A stretch of DNA of 64,000 nt. Source: CAZSAK01 sp964605155 (GTDB taxonomy: Bacteria > Pseudomonadota > Gammaproteobacteria > SZUA-140). Below, one piece after another: positions 37,455 to 45,772 of the stretch (the stretch's first letter is position 1; the number at the start of each line of letters is the position of its first letter). The DNA is taken from NCBI GenBank assembly GCA_964605155.1, contig CAZSAK010000001.1:124001-188000 (forward strand), in the 5' to 3' direction. A program made the translations under genes and the position numbers. The notes beneath the pieces are model-generated. The model was given only the letters and a program-made list of their open reading frames with translations. It searched no databases and was not told where the DNA came from.

Positions 37455-38456
37455 ATGAACGGGGGTATAAACCGGGCCTTTTTGTTGGTGGTTGTGCTGG
37501 CGGCCACGGCATCGGCGGGAGAGATGCAAGGCCATGACGGGATTAGGTGGGAAAAGGCCCAATTACCGGAATCGGTATTTGCCATTGTGGGGGATGAGAC
37601 AATTACTCTGGAACAATATCAAGTCAATCTTCATGCCAGTATCAAGCAACGGTTTTTTCACGGCAATATCCCACAGGACAAGCTTGATGCGCTGCGCGGT
37701 GAAGTTGCCGGCCAGTTGATTGATCGCGTGCTGTTACGTCGGGAGGCCAAACGCCGCGGGCTCGCACCTGATTCTGCATGGGTCAAGCAACGCGAAGATG
37801 AGATCTCCCAGCGTTACCGTGCAAGCCCGCAGTGGGAGAAAAATAAACAAGACCTGCTTGCGACCCTGCGCGCGCAACTGGAGGAAGACAGTTTGATCGA
37901 CCATCTCGAGTCCCTGGTCAAGGAGCAGGTTCCCGCACCGAGCGATGAAGAGGTGCATCGGTATTACAAAACGCACCAGGACAGGTTCACCACACCTGAA
38001 AGGATGCGCGTTTCAATCATACTGCTGAAGGTCGAGCCCTGGTCTCCAGATACGGCATGGCAGGCGGCTATTGATGAGGCGCGGCGGTTGATTGCGCAGT
38101 TACGCGATGGCGGCGGGCATGATTTTGCTGAACTGGCACGGTTTCATTCGAGTGATGAATCCGCCGAGGCGGGCGGTGACCTGGGCTATGTACATAAAGG
38201 GATGTTGACTGACGAAGCACAGCAGGTCCTGGATAAAATGCATGTTGGTGATATATCGGAGCCTGTGCAGTTATTAAGGGGTATTGCAATCTTCCGTCTG
38301 GATGAACGCGACGAGCCTGTCCTGAATTCATTCGAGGACAGTGCAAAACGTGCGCAAGGCTTATTGATCAGGGAAAGAAAGGAGCAGGTATGGGGGGAAT
38401 TTCTGGAAGCTTTACGCGCTAACACGCGAATCAGGGTGAATGAATCGATGCTTTGA
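37455..38456 (+). CDS. Exported parvulin-type peptidyl-prolyl isomerase (SurA/PpiC-like)
   Basis: 333-residue periplasmic protein with signal peptide (MNGGINRAFLLVVVLAATAS), a SurA-type helical N-terminal chaperone region (about residues 40-160) and one parvulin domain (about 170-290) with RVSIILLKVE, FAELARFHSSD, GGDLGYV and FRLDERDE. It probably assists folding of the cluster's barrel or cytochromes; parvulins recur in nanowire and conduit loci of metal reducers. The frame is open from 37401 but the signal peptide fixes ATG 37455. Confidence 0.86.
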   Translation: MNGGINRAFLLVVVLAATASAGEMQGHDGIRWEKAQLPESVFAIVGDETITLEQYQVNLHASIKQRFFHGNIPQDKLDALRGEVAGQLIDRVLLRREAKRRGLAPDSAWVKQREDEISQRYRASPQWEKNKQDLLATLRAQLEEDSLIDHLESLVKEQVPAPSDEEVHRYYKTHQDRFTTPERMRVSIILLKVEPWSPDTAWQAAIDEARRLIAQLRDGGGHDFAELARFHSSDESAEAGGDLGYVHKGMLTDEAQQVLDKMHVGDISEPVQLLRGIAIFRLDERDEPVLNSFEDSAKRAQGLLIRERKEQVWGEFLEALRANTRIRVNESML

Positions 38457-38531
38457 GATTCATGCAACCCATATTGGAGGTTGTTCTGATAATAAAATAT
38501 CGGCCATGCCAAAAGGCTGGAGCGGTTGACA

Positions 38532-40298
38532 ATGAAAGCAACATACCAGATGAATGCGGGAAGACTTGATCTCAGGCTGTGCCCGTTGATGGTCATCGCG
38601 CTGCTGACGCCGTTGACATCCGCGGCAGAGGATATCGTCGATCTATCGGGGAGTGTCGGCTATACCTTCCGTTCACTCAGCAGTTCGGGTGATGACGATA
38701 CTGTCAGCAACCAGTTGCGCGGTACGCTTAACGCAAGATCCTACCTGTGGCAGCCGTGGTTTGCTACGGTAGATGCCCATGTCGCGATGACGCAGGATAA
38801 TACCGAATTCGGCGATAACACGACCAATGAAACCACCATTCTGACCGGCGATCTTGATCTCAACGTCATGCCGAAAAGCCGTGCCCCCTTTCAATTGCTC
38901 TATCGATCCAGTAACAGCCGTGTCGATATGAAGACCCGAGAAAGCCCGCTGACCACCCTGGGTGACAAGGAATATGAAACAACACGTCTGGGATTGAAAC
39001 AGTCCTACTATACCGAGAAGGGTGACCGCTACCAACTGAGATACGACCTTAGCAACTGGTCGACGGACAGTGGCGCGAGTTTTGATGATAAACAGCTCGG
39101 TGTGGAAATAAACCTTCAGCGACCCAAACAACGCCTGGTCGCGAGGACCAGTTACCAGATCACCGAACAATCACAAACCGACCGTGAATCCGATAATTTC
39201 GTCGTCAACGTCGACCACTTCTGGTATCCGTCACGCTCCCTGCGCGCCGACAGTATGTTCAACATTTACAACTCCGACGTGACATCCACGCAGCCGCCTC
39301 TGGGTACCAATCAGGGCGATTACAACACCGACCTGTTGCAGTTGTCCAATTTCTGGTTCTGGCGCCCTGAAGACAAGCCGCTTACGGTCAGTGGTGGTGT
39401 CCGGTATTACGATCTCAGCGCAGATACCACCGGCAACGAAACACAACTGCAAAGCGTCAATGCCACGGCCGGCATGTTTTATCAGTATTCCAAATACCTT
39501 CGTTTTGACGCCAATCTCGATGTATCCACGATCGATAACGGCGAGGATCAGGCCGTTACCTCGAAGGAACGGGGCGGAGTACTTTACCAGTCGGATATAC
39601 TGGATATTTTTTCAGGATTTACCTATCAGTGGTATGCAACCGGATCGGCTCAGAATCAGGAGACGGAGGATCTGAGTATCCAGAGTCTGGGGGCCAAGCT
39701 GGGGCATGATGCCAATAAACTCTGGATCATGGGAGAGGCATCGACCCTGCGGTTGAGCCTCAGCCAGTCCATTAACGAGAGCCAGCAGACAGGAGACGCC
39801 GATTCATCGATCCAGCGTCTCGATAATTCCGCCAGTCTTGGTTGGGACCAGACGAAGTGGGGAGGGACCTCGCTCATCCAGTTGACGGTCAGGGACGGAC
39901 GAGATTTCGGGGACAGCGACGCCGAGGAACAGTTCGTCAATTTCCAGGCAGTGCGAAACCAGCCCATCAATCGCAGCAGTTCACTGTCGGGAAACCTTAC
40001 TATCCAGTCGGTGCACCGTAAATTCACCGATACGGGCGAAGGCAATACCATTACTACCACGACTGGCCAGATAAATTACCAGCACTCCCGCATATTCGGG
40101 GTGATAAATCTGCATTTCTTGTCCGATCTGAGAATTTCCAAGGCTGCCAGCGACTTTACCTATGACAGGGCTGAATGGGAGAACCGATTGGACTATAATA
40201 TCGGTCTGCTGGATATCAGCCTGAGTTGGCGCAGGATCGATACGGAAGCCGATGATTTTGATTTAGTATATGTACAGGCAACACGCCGTTTTGACTGA
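38532..40298 (+). CDS. Large outer-membrane beta-barrel protein of the electron-transfer cluster
   Basis: 588-residue exported protein with a signal ending TSAAE. From about residue 40 it consists of alternating-pattern strands with many Asp/Asn/Ser turns and frequent Arg-Tyr/Leu-Arg strand starts, up to the final QATRRFD, which fits a barrel of 20 or more strands. It has no haem site and no N-terminal CxxC of the MtrB type, so it is not an obvious MtrB/PioB. By position between cytochromes and the isomerase it is the best candidate for the outer-membrane conduit or secretion pore. No similar family is recognised with certainty. Confidence 0.75.
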   Translation: MKATYQMNAGRLDLRLCPLMVIALLTPLTSAAEDIVDLSGSVGYTFRSLSSSGDDDTVSNQLRGTLNARSYLWQPWFATVDAHVAMTQDNTEFGDNTTNETTILTGDLDLNVMPKSRAPFQLLYRSSNSRVDMKTRESPLTTLGDKEYETTRLGLKQSYYTEKGDRYQLRYDLSNWSTDSGASFDDKQLGVEINLQRPKQRLVARTSYQITEQSQTDRESDNFVVNVDHFWYPSRSLRADSMFNIYNSDVTSTQPPLGTNQGDYNTDLLQLSNFWFWRPEDKPLTVSGGVRYYDLSADTTGNETQLQSVNATAGMFYQYSKYLRFDANLDVSTIDNGEDQAVTSKERGGVLYQSDILDIFSGFTYQWYATGSAQNQETEDLSIQSLGAKLGHDANKLWIMGEASTLRLSLSQSINESQQTGDADSSIQRLDNSASLGWDQTKWGGTSLIQLTVRDGRDFGDSDAEEQFVNFQAVRNQPINRSSSLSGNLTIQSVHRKFTDTGEGNTITTTTGQINYQHSRIFGVINLHFLSDLRISKAASDFTYDRAEWENRLDYNIGLLDISLSWRRIDTEADDFDLVYVQATRRFD

Positions 40299-40341
40299 AC
40301 GGCCCGGCTTTATAAAAACAATGACGAGGAGATTGTTCGTT

Positions 40342-40821
40342 ATGCAACCCAATACCCTTCGGAACAGAGCATGGATAGGTGCGATCATCATCGGCCTGTT
40401 GGCCGTGACCGGCATTGTATTGTCACCCCAGCCGGCAAAGGCTGAATACGCCGATGTCGTGATCAACAATTTCGCCGATGCGGCAGGCATGCGCCCCGTC
40501 GTATTTCCTCACTGGTTTCACCGTATCCGATTTCGTTGCAAGGTCTGTCATGCCGATCTTGGCTTCAAGTTCAAGGCGGGTGGCAACAAGATCACCATGG
40601 CAAAGATCATCGACGGCAAGTTCTGCGGTGCCTGTCATAACGGGCAGATCGCCTGGTCGGTCGAGAATTGTTCTATGTGCCATTCGGGTATCCCCGGTAC
40701 GCCGACCCACTTTTCAGGCAGCACGGTGCAACGGCTGGTGGCTCCTGCTTACAAGCCGCTCAGCAGCAGCCCTGCCGCTACAAGTTCCACTAATACCGGT
40801 AGCAGCAATAACAATAAATAA
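40342..40821 (+). CDS. Trihaem c7-type cytochrome (first of three)
   Basis: 159-residue periplasmic cytochrome with an N-terminal membrane-spanning or signal segment (about residues 11-30). It has three haem sites, CKVCH, CGACH and CSMCH, in the FPHWFHRIRFRCKVCH ... KITMAKIIDGKFCGACH arrangement of the c7-type trihaem domain found in Geobacter-type electron-transfer loci. The tail is Ser/Thr/Asn-rich. ATG 40342 follows GAGGAG; ATG 40321 is an alternative. It lacks the N-terminal extension of its two paralogues downstream. Confidence 0.84.
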   Translation: MQPNTLRNRAWIGAIIIGLLAVTGIVLSPQPAKAEYADVVINNFADAAGMRPVVFPHWFHRIRFRCKVCHADLGFKFKAGGNKITMAKIIDGKFCGACHNGQIAWSVENCSMCHSGIPGTPTHFSGSTVQRLVAPAYKPLSSSPAATSSTNTGSSNNNK

Positions 40822-40833
40822 AGGAAGAGCGCC

Positions 40834-41589
40834 ATGAATGATAAAATCAAAGCAATTTCCTTTACCCTGACGGTACTGGTGTCCGCCCTCTCATGCAGCG
40901 CACAGAGTCAGGCCGTGGGAGGCATGGATGGCAGTAAGCCCATGACGGCCGAGCAGGCCTATAAAGGTCTGGATTATGCCCCTGATCCCCGTAGTGTCGA
41001 TGAAGTCGCACAGCCCGTCGTTGAAATCATTCACCTCGCCCAGGTGTCCGAAGCCAATACCTTCAATCAGAACCTGAAAAAACCGAAGGGCAGAAACCTG
41101 CCGCCGACGGAAGATGGCATCCATGACCCGGCCAATGATGCAACTAGCGTGTTGCAGCCCCCCAAGGAGGCATACAAGGGTCTGCCCACCACCGAATTCG
41201 GCAATTATGTCGACTGGGTCAAGGCGCTGGATGAGGAAAAGATCAAGCCGCGCTGGGACCGCGTCAATCCGGATGAGGAACCCTTTGTTATGGATCTTGA
41301 TATCGTACGGCCGGTAAAGGCATCGGTTCCCGACGTGGTATTTCCTCATCGTCAGCACACCGAATGGCTGTATTGTTCAAACTGCCACCCGGCGATCTTC
41401 ATACCGCAAAAGGGCGCAAATCAGATCAATATGTCGGCAATTCTGCTGGGACAGAAATGTGGCGTGTGTCATGGCAAGGTCTCATTTCCGATCTCGACAC
41501 TGACCTGCAAGAAATGTCATTCCAAGCCCAAACCCGACGACTGGAAGCCGCCGCTTAGCGAGGCGACCTTGAAGAATCCCTGGAAATAA
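40834..41589 (+). CDS. Trihaem c7-type cytochrome with N-terminal extension (second of three)
   Basis: 251-residue exported cytochrome. The C-terminal part has three haem sites (CSNCH, CGVCH, CKKCH) and FPHRQHTEWLYC, with IFIPQKGANQINMSAI between the first two. The preceding 150 residues carry DGIHDPANDA, a VLQPP motif and YVDWVKAL, which recur in the third c7 paralogue. AAGGAAGAG precedes the ATG; it lies 12 bases after the first c7 gene. Probably shuttles electrons across the periplasm. Confidence 0.84.
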   Translation: MNDKIKAISFTLTVLVSALSCSAQSQAVGGMDGSKPMTAEQAYKGLDYAPDPRSVDEVAQPVVEIIHLAQVSEANTFNQNLKKPKGRNLPPTEDGIHDPANDATSVLQPPKEAYKGLPTTEFGNYVDWVKALDEEKIKPRWDRVNPDEEPFVMDLDIVRPVKASVPDVVFPHRQHTEWLYCSNCHPAIFIPQKGANQINMSAILLGQKCGVCHGKVSFPISTLTCKKCHSKPKPDDWKPPLSEATLKNPWK

Positions 41590-41606
41590 CTGGGAAATAG
41601 CCGGGC

Positions 41607-42971
41607 TTGTGTATTTTATCAGGGACGAACAACGTATTGCCGAGATGGTGTAAGCGCAGCGGCAACCTGCGCGGAAATATAGGCATACTTGTTGCGATAG
41701 CGCTGGTAACGATCAGCGCACGAGCGGCCGATGTCGGCGTACCGGAGCCTGAGCAGATATTTGTGGTGACTGTGGCCGAGAAGGATGCCACGCACCCCAA
41801 TTTCGGGATCGGCAGCAAGCTGGGTATGGTTGTCGACGGCGTACAAGGAAAAGAGTTGATACTGACACGTGGCAAAACCTATGCGTTTAAAGTTGAAACC
41901 AACGTTCAACACGATTTTTATCTTACTACCAGTCCCGTCGGCCGGGGTGCCGAAGTGCTGACGGAAGGGGTGACCGGGAATTTTACCTATCGCGGCATTG
42001 TGACCTTTACACCATCCGGCGCGACTCCGGATATCGCCTACTATCAGTGCCGGAACCACAAGGCAATGGGCGGCAAGCTGCATATTGTAGACCCGGGTGA
42101 AGAAGGCACGGTTGTTTTAGAGTCTGTGCAAAGTCGGGAAGAGGCACCGTCCGCTAATGCCGGCAACAATGAGACGTCAATCGTTAGTGAATCGCAGGTC
42201 AATCAAAAGATCAGCTTTGCGGAGATGTTCATCAATCAATCACAGGCGGCCAAACGCATTACCCAGGGGACCAATGCCGATGCCCTGGCCATATACCGGC
42301 AATCACAGGAAACCCTTGCTGCTGCAAGGGAGAGCGTTGACCTGGGCAATTTCGGTCAGGCCATGAGTAGCGTCGACGAGGCCTTGCGTCTGATGAGTGA
42401 GGCGTCACGGTTGGTACCAAGTGCCGCACAAATCGAAGAACAGCGCAGCCGCTTTGAGGAGTTGCAGGAAGGCGTCAAGACATTCGAGGCATCGTACACG
42501 AAAAACCTGCAGCGCCTGTCGGGCCAGGAAGGAAAGGATATCGATCGACTTGATCTCGAAGAGATTCATAAGATGGTGGATCAGGCGACCAGGCTTGGCA
42601 ACGACGGCCAGTATGTCGAGGCAAACAGGCTGCTTGCCAGGGCGCAGAGAAACATTACTGCTGTCCTCAGTAAAATGCTCGACAATACCACCGTCGTATA
42701 CGACAAGAATTTCGATACTCCGCTTGAAGAGTACGAATATGAGCTGGCCCGTTATCAGAGCTATGAAGAATTGGTTCCAATCGCAATCGAACAAAAACAA
42801 CCATCGAAACGGGCTATTGAGTTAATGGATCAGTTTGTCGAGAAGGCCAAGGGCCTGAAGGATCAGGCCGATCAGGAAGCCGCAAGCGAAAACTACACGA
42901 CCACGATCCAGATGCTCCAGGCGGCTACCGACCACTTGCAGCGCGCGTTACAGATTGCCGGTGTGAGATAA
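41607..42971 (+). CDS. Cupredoxin-domain protein with long helical C-terminal region
   Basis: Up to 454 residues. After a hydrophobic signal-like segment (about 24-40), a cupredoxin-like domain spans about 45-165 with candidate type 1 copper ligands His102 (VQHDF), Cys148, His151 and Met154 (CRNHKAM). Residues about 195-450 are Glu/Gln/Ala-rich and helical with repeated-looking EALRLM, RLGNDGQYVEANRLL and DHLQRALQ segments, suggesting TPR-like or coiled hairpins. The start is uncertain: GTG 41607 or TTG 41637, neither with a strong ribosome site. It sits between two c7 genes, so a copper electron carrier or assembly scaffold is plausible. Confidence 0.68.
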   Translation: MCILSGTNNVLPRWCKRSGNLRGNIGILVAIALVTISARAADVGVPEPEQIFVVTVAEKDATHPNFGIGSKLGMVVDGVQGKELILTRGKTYAFKVETNVQHDFYLTTSPVGRGAEVLTEGVTGNFTYRGIVTFTPSGATPDIAYYQCRNHKAMGGKLHIVDPGEEGTVVLESVQSREEAPSANAGNNETSIVSESQVNQKISFAEMFINQSQAAKRITQGTNADALAIYRQSQETLAAARESVDLGNFGQAMSSVDEALRLMSEASRLVPSAAQIEEQRSRFEELQEGVKTFEASYTKNLQRLSGQEGKDIDRLDLEEIHKMVDQATRLGNDGQYVEANRLLARAQRNITAVLSKMLDNTTVVYDKNFDTPLEEYEYELARYQSYEELVPIAIEQKQPSKRAIELMDQFVEKAKGLKDQADQEAASENYTTTIQMLQAATDHLQRALQIAGVR

Positions 42972-43024
42972 CGTGAAGCGGCTAGTGACGCCGCCGCTGT
43001 CCTAACAGGGGGACATATTTAAAT

Positions 43025-43642
43025 ATGAAAATGAATATGTTTAATAACCGCAGTCACCTCGTGTGGCTCTGTATGTTGTGCCTTGTCATGACAGCGGCTC
43101 TCAGGGCCGCGGAGAACAACGGTGATGGGCGGCAACAGTCGCAATCGAAGCTGATTTATTCCCGGGGACTGCATTTCCAGACAGAAGGCGAGATCGTACC
43201 TATTGAGAAGGACGGCATTCACGATCCCGAGAATCCTGCGGTCAAGGTCCTGCAGGAACCCTATGAGGCGATGAAAAATTTCCCCAGAGATACACAAGGC
43301 ATCATTGATTGGGTACAGGTATTGAGGCAGGGGCTGATCGATCCTCGCAAAAGCCTGACCGGCGAGGAACAGATGTTCCCGGTGGATTTCGACATTATCC
43401 TCAAGAATACCGGCTCCATGCCACATGTCAGGTTTCCTCACCAGGCCCATACTGAATGGCTGACCTGTGCAAACTGTCACCCGCTTATATTCATACCACA
43501 AAAAGGGGGTAACCCCATTACGATGTCAGGCATCATTCAGGGAAAATATTGTGGTGTTTGTCACGGCAAGGTTGCCTTTCCGCCCACGATGAATTGCGGC
43601 AGATGTCACTCCGTAGCCAATGAAGTCAACCTGATGCGTTGA
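43025..43642 (+). CDS. Trihaem c7-type cytochrome with N-terminal extension (third of three)
   Basis: 205-residue exported cytochrome, paralogue of the one at 40834. Shared features are DGIHDPENPA, a VLQEP motif and IIDWVQVL in the extension, then FPHQAHTEWLTCANCH, IFIPQKGGNPITMSGI, CGVCH and CGRCH. The signal peptide ends near residue 24. It is separated from the cupredoxin gene by 53 bases and precedes the NHL lipoproteins. Confidence 0.84.
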   Translation: MKMNMFNNRSHLVWLCMLCLVMTAALRAAENNGDGRQQSQSKLIYSRGLHFQTEGEIVPIEKDGIHDPENPAVKVLQEPYEAMKNFPRDTQGIIDWVQVLRQGLIDPRKSLTGEEQMFPVDFDIILKNTGSMPHVRFPHQAHTEWLTCANCHPLIFIPQKGGNPITMSGIIQGKYCGVCHGKVAFPPTMNCGRCHSVANEVNLMR

Positions 43643-43705
43643 TGTGAAGCAGCAAGTGTCAACATGTGTCAACGCAAGGTGCTGACTGACGAGCAGGCGA
43701 ATGCA

Positions 43706-44686
43706 ATGAACAGATCAGCGACTATCTTAATTATGACGGTCATCGTTTTCGCGATAGCCGGCTGCGCCTCATTGATGAATGCCCGGAACCCGGCGGCGAA
43801 TGGTCAAAACAATGCAAACGCCGGACAGGTGGTTTTCTGGGAGACGATCGACGGCGGCACACAAGGCAATGCGGTGATCGGTGTCGATCATGTACGTTTT
43901 GTGCGCCCGGTTGCCGTTGCCGCGCGTGGAAATTTTATCTACGTGGTGGATGCCGGCAAGGACCTGGTGTATCGCTATGCTCGGGATTTCGGCACGCTTA
44001 CCGTGTTGAAGGATTTACGCTCCGTCGTGGCGGGCGAAGTGCGGGATATATATGTCGACGGTGACCTGTCCTTTTATATCACCGATACCGACGGCGGACG
44101 CGTGCTGCATTTTGATCCTGACGGCAACCTGGTACAGGTATTCGAGGACAAGCGTAACCTGGCCAGACCGGTCTCGATCATCGTCGACGAGACCAGTGGC
44201 CTGATCTACATTGCGGATGGTTTCAATGACGATGTGATGATCTTCAACCGTCTGGGTGCATTGCAGGGCGCCATCGGAGCGCGCGGGACGGATGCAGGTG
44301 AATTTACCAATATACAGGCCATCGCCTCGGGGCCTGACGGCATCTACGTGGCATGTCGGCTCGGTCACCGGGTTCAGGAAATTAGTCGCGATGGCGACTA
44401 TATCAAGTCCTTCGAAGCAAATACCGTAACGTTTCCGCTCGCCATCGTCGTCGATCGGGACAAGCGCGCATTTGTCGCCGATTACCTCGACAATACCATC
44501 AAGGTCTACGCCGATGGCCGGCTGATTGACCGGCTTGGCGGTTCCGGCTCGACACCGGGACGCTTCAAGCGTATCACCGGGATGTGGCTCGACGAAGGGC
44601 AGTTGTATGTCGCCGACAGTCTCAACGAGCGCATTCAGGTGGCGCGCATCATGCCGTTGAACGACTCACAGGTTACCAATCCATGA
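43706..44686 (+). CDS. NHL-repeat lipoprotein (first)
   Basis: 326-residue lipoprotein from ATG 43706, with lipobox AIAGC near residue 20. The rest is a six-bladed NHL-type beta-propeller: repeats such as FIYVVDAGKDLVYRY, LIYIADGFNDDVMIF, RAFVADYLDNTIKVY and QLYVADSLNERIQVA recur about every 45 residues. NHL proteins are frequent partners in bacterial multihaem-cytochrome loci and may scaffold or help secrete the cytochromes; no catalytic motif is seen. The longer frame from 43664 lacks the signal features. Confidence 0.84.
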   Translation: MNRSATILIMTVIVFAIAGCASLMNARNPAANGQNNANAGQVVFWETIDGGTQGNAVIGVDHVRFVRPVAVAARGNFIYVVDAGKDLVYRYARDFGTLTVLKDLRSVVAGEVRDIYVDGDLSFYITDTDGGRVLHFDPDGNLVQVFEDKRNLARPVSIIVDETSGLIYIADGFNDDVMIFNRLGALQGAIGARGTDAGEFTNIQAIASGPDGIYVACRLGHRVQEISRDGDYIKSFEANTVTFPLAIVVDRDKRAFVADYLDNTIKVYADGRLIDRLGGSGSTPGRFKRITGMWLDEGQLYVADSLNERIQVARIMPLNDSQVTNP

Positions 44687-44707
44687 TGTCCGGATAATTG
44701 TCAAATC

Positions 44708-45772
44708 ATGAGGTACAGCACCCATAAAATCGTTTTGTTTTTGCTGGTCTGCTGTTTGGTGGTTTCCGGTTGTGCCCAGACCCACAGCGTCCTGCGTTAC
44801 AATGTCAACGATGAACCATCGCAGGTGTGGCCCTCTGAACCTGAAAAACCCCGTTATCGTTATGTCGGTGAGCTGACCGGCGAGCAGAATATCATCAACG
44901 ACAGTAAAGAACGCTCTTTCGGCAGCAAGTTGCTGGGCTGGCTTACAGGGCTTGTTGCGGGTAAACGGAAACCGACCGTACTGCAGCGACCACAAGGCGT
45001 GTATGTCGACCAGGCGGGGCGTATCTATATATCGGATGTCAGCCGCAGTGCCGTTTACGTGTTTAACGAAACCGAAGGGACGCTCGACGTGTGGGAGATG
45101 GCGGGCAAGAATATCCGTTTTGAGACCCCGGTCGGGATGACCGAGGATTCCTCGGGTGACCTGCTGGTCGTGGACGCCGATCTGGGTTATGTCGTGCGCC
45201 TGAATCAGCAAGGCCAACCTGTCGGCAAATTCGGCAAAGGCCTGTTCAAGCGCCCCACCGGTATCGCATTCGATGCGGTCAACGACAGGATCTTTGTGGC
45301 GGATACTCACGACAATAACATCAAGGTCTTTGATGAGGCTGGAAACCTGCTGGATACACTCGGCGAGTTCGGAGCTCAGGATGGTCAGTTCAACAGCCCT
45401 ACCTATCTTGCGTATAAAGAAGACCAGCTCTATGTCACCGATACCCTCAATGCACGCATCCAGGTCTTTTCTGCGAGCGGTGACTATATCCGGTCGATCG
45501 GTAAACGCGGCCTGTACGTCGGTGATCTTCCCCGTCCCAAGGGCGTTGCCGTGGACCAGGACAACAATATCTACGTGGTGGAATCGTATTATGATTATCT
45601 GTTAGTATTCAGTGACAAAGGAGAGTTTCTACTACCCATTGGAGGGACAGGAAGCGGCGTTGGTGAGTTTTACCTTCCCGCGGGTGTATGTACTGACCAG
45701 CGCAATCGGGTATACGTTGCCGATGCCTTTAACGGTCGTGTAGTGATATTACAATATTTGGGAGCGGCATGA
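44708..45772 (+). CDS. NHL-repeat lipoprotein (second)
   Basis: 354-residue lipoprotein with lipobox VVSGC near residue 22, a linker of about 65 residues, then six NHL blades (RIYISDVSRSAVYVF, LLVVDADLGYVVRL, RIFVADTHDNNIKVF, QLYVTDTLNARIQVF, NIYVVESYYDYLLVF, RVYVADAFNGRVVIL). It is paralogous to the preceding gene. The stop overlaps the start of the undecahaem gene as ATGA (45769-45772), so the two are probably made in equal amounts. Confidence 0.86.
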   Translation: MRYSTHKIVLFLLVCCLVVSGCAQTHSVLRYNVNDEPSQVWPSEPEKPRYRYVGELTGEQNIINDSKERSFGSKLLGWLTGLVAGKRKPTVLQRPQGVYVDQAGRIYISDVSRSAVYVFNETEGTLDVWEMAGKNIRFETPVGMTEDSSGDLLVVDADLGYVVRLNQQGQPVGKFGKGLFKRPTGIAFDAVNDRIFVADTHDNNIKVFDEAGNLLDTLGEFGAQDGQFNSPTYLAYKEDQLYVTDTLNARIQVFSASGDYIRSIGKRGLYVGDLPRPKGVAVDQDNNIYVVESYYDYLLVFSDKGEFLLPIGGTGSGVGEFYLPAGVCTDQRNRVYVADAFNGRVVILQYLGAA

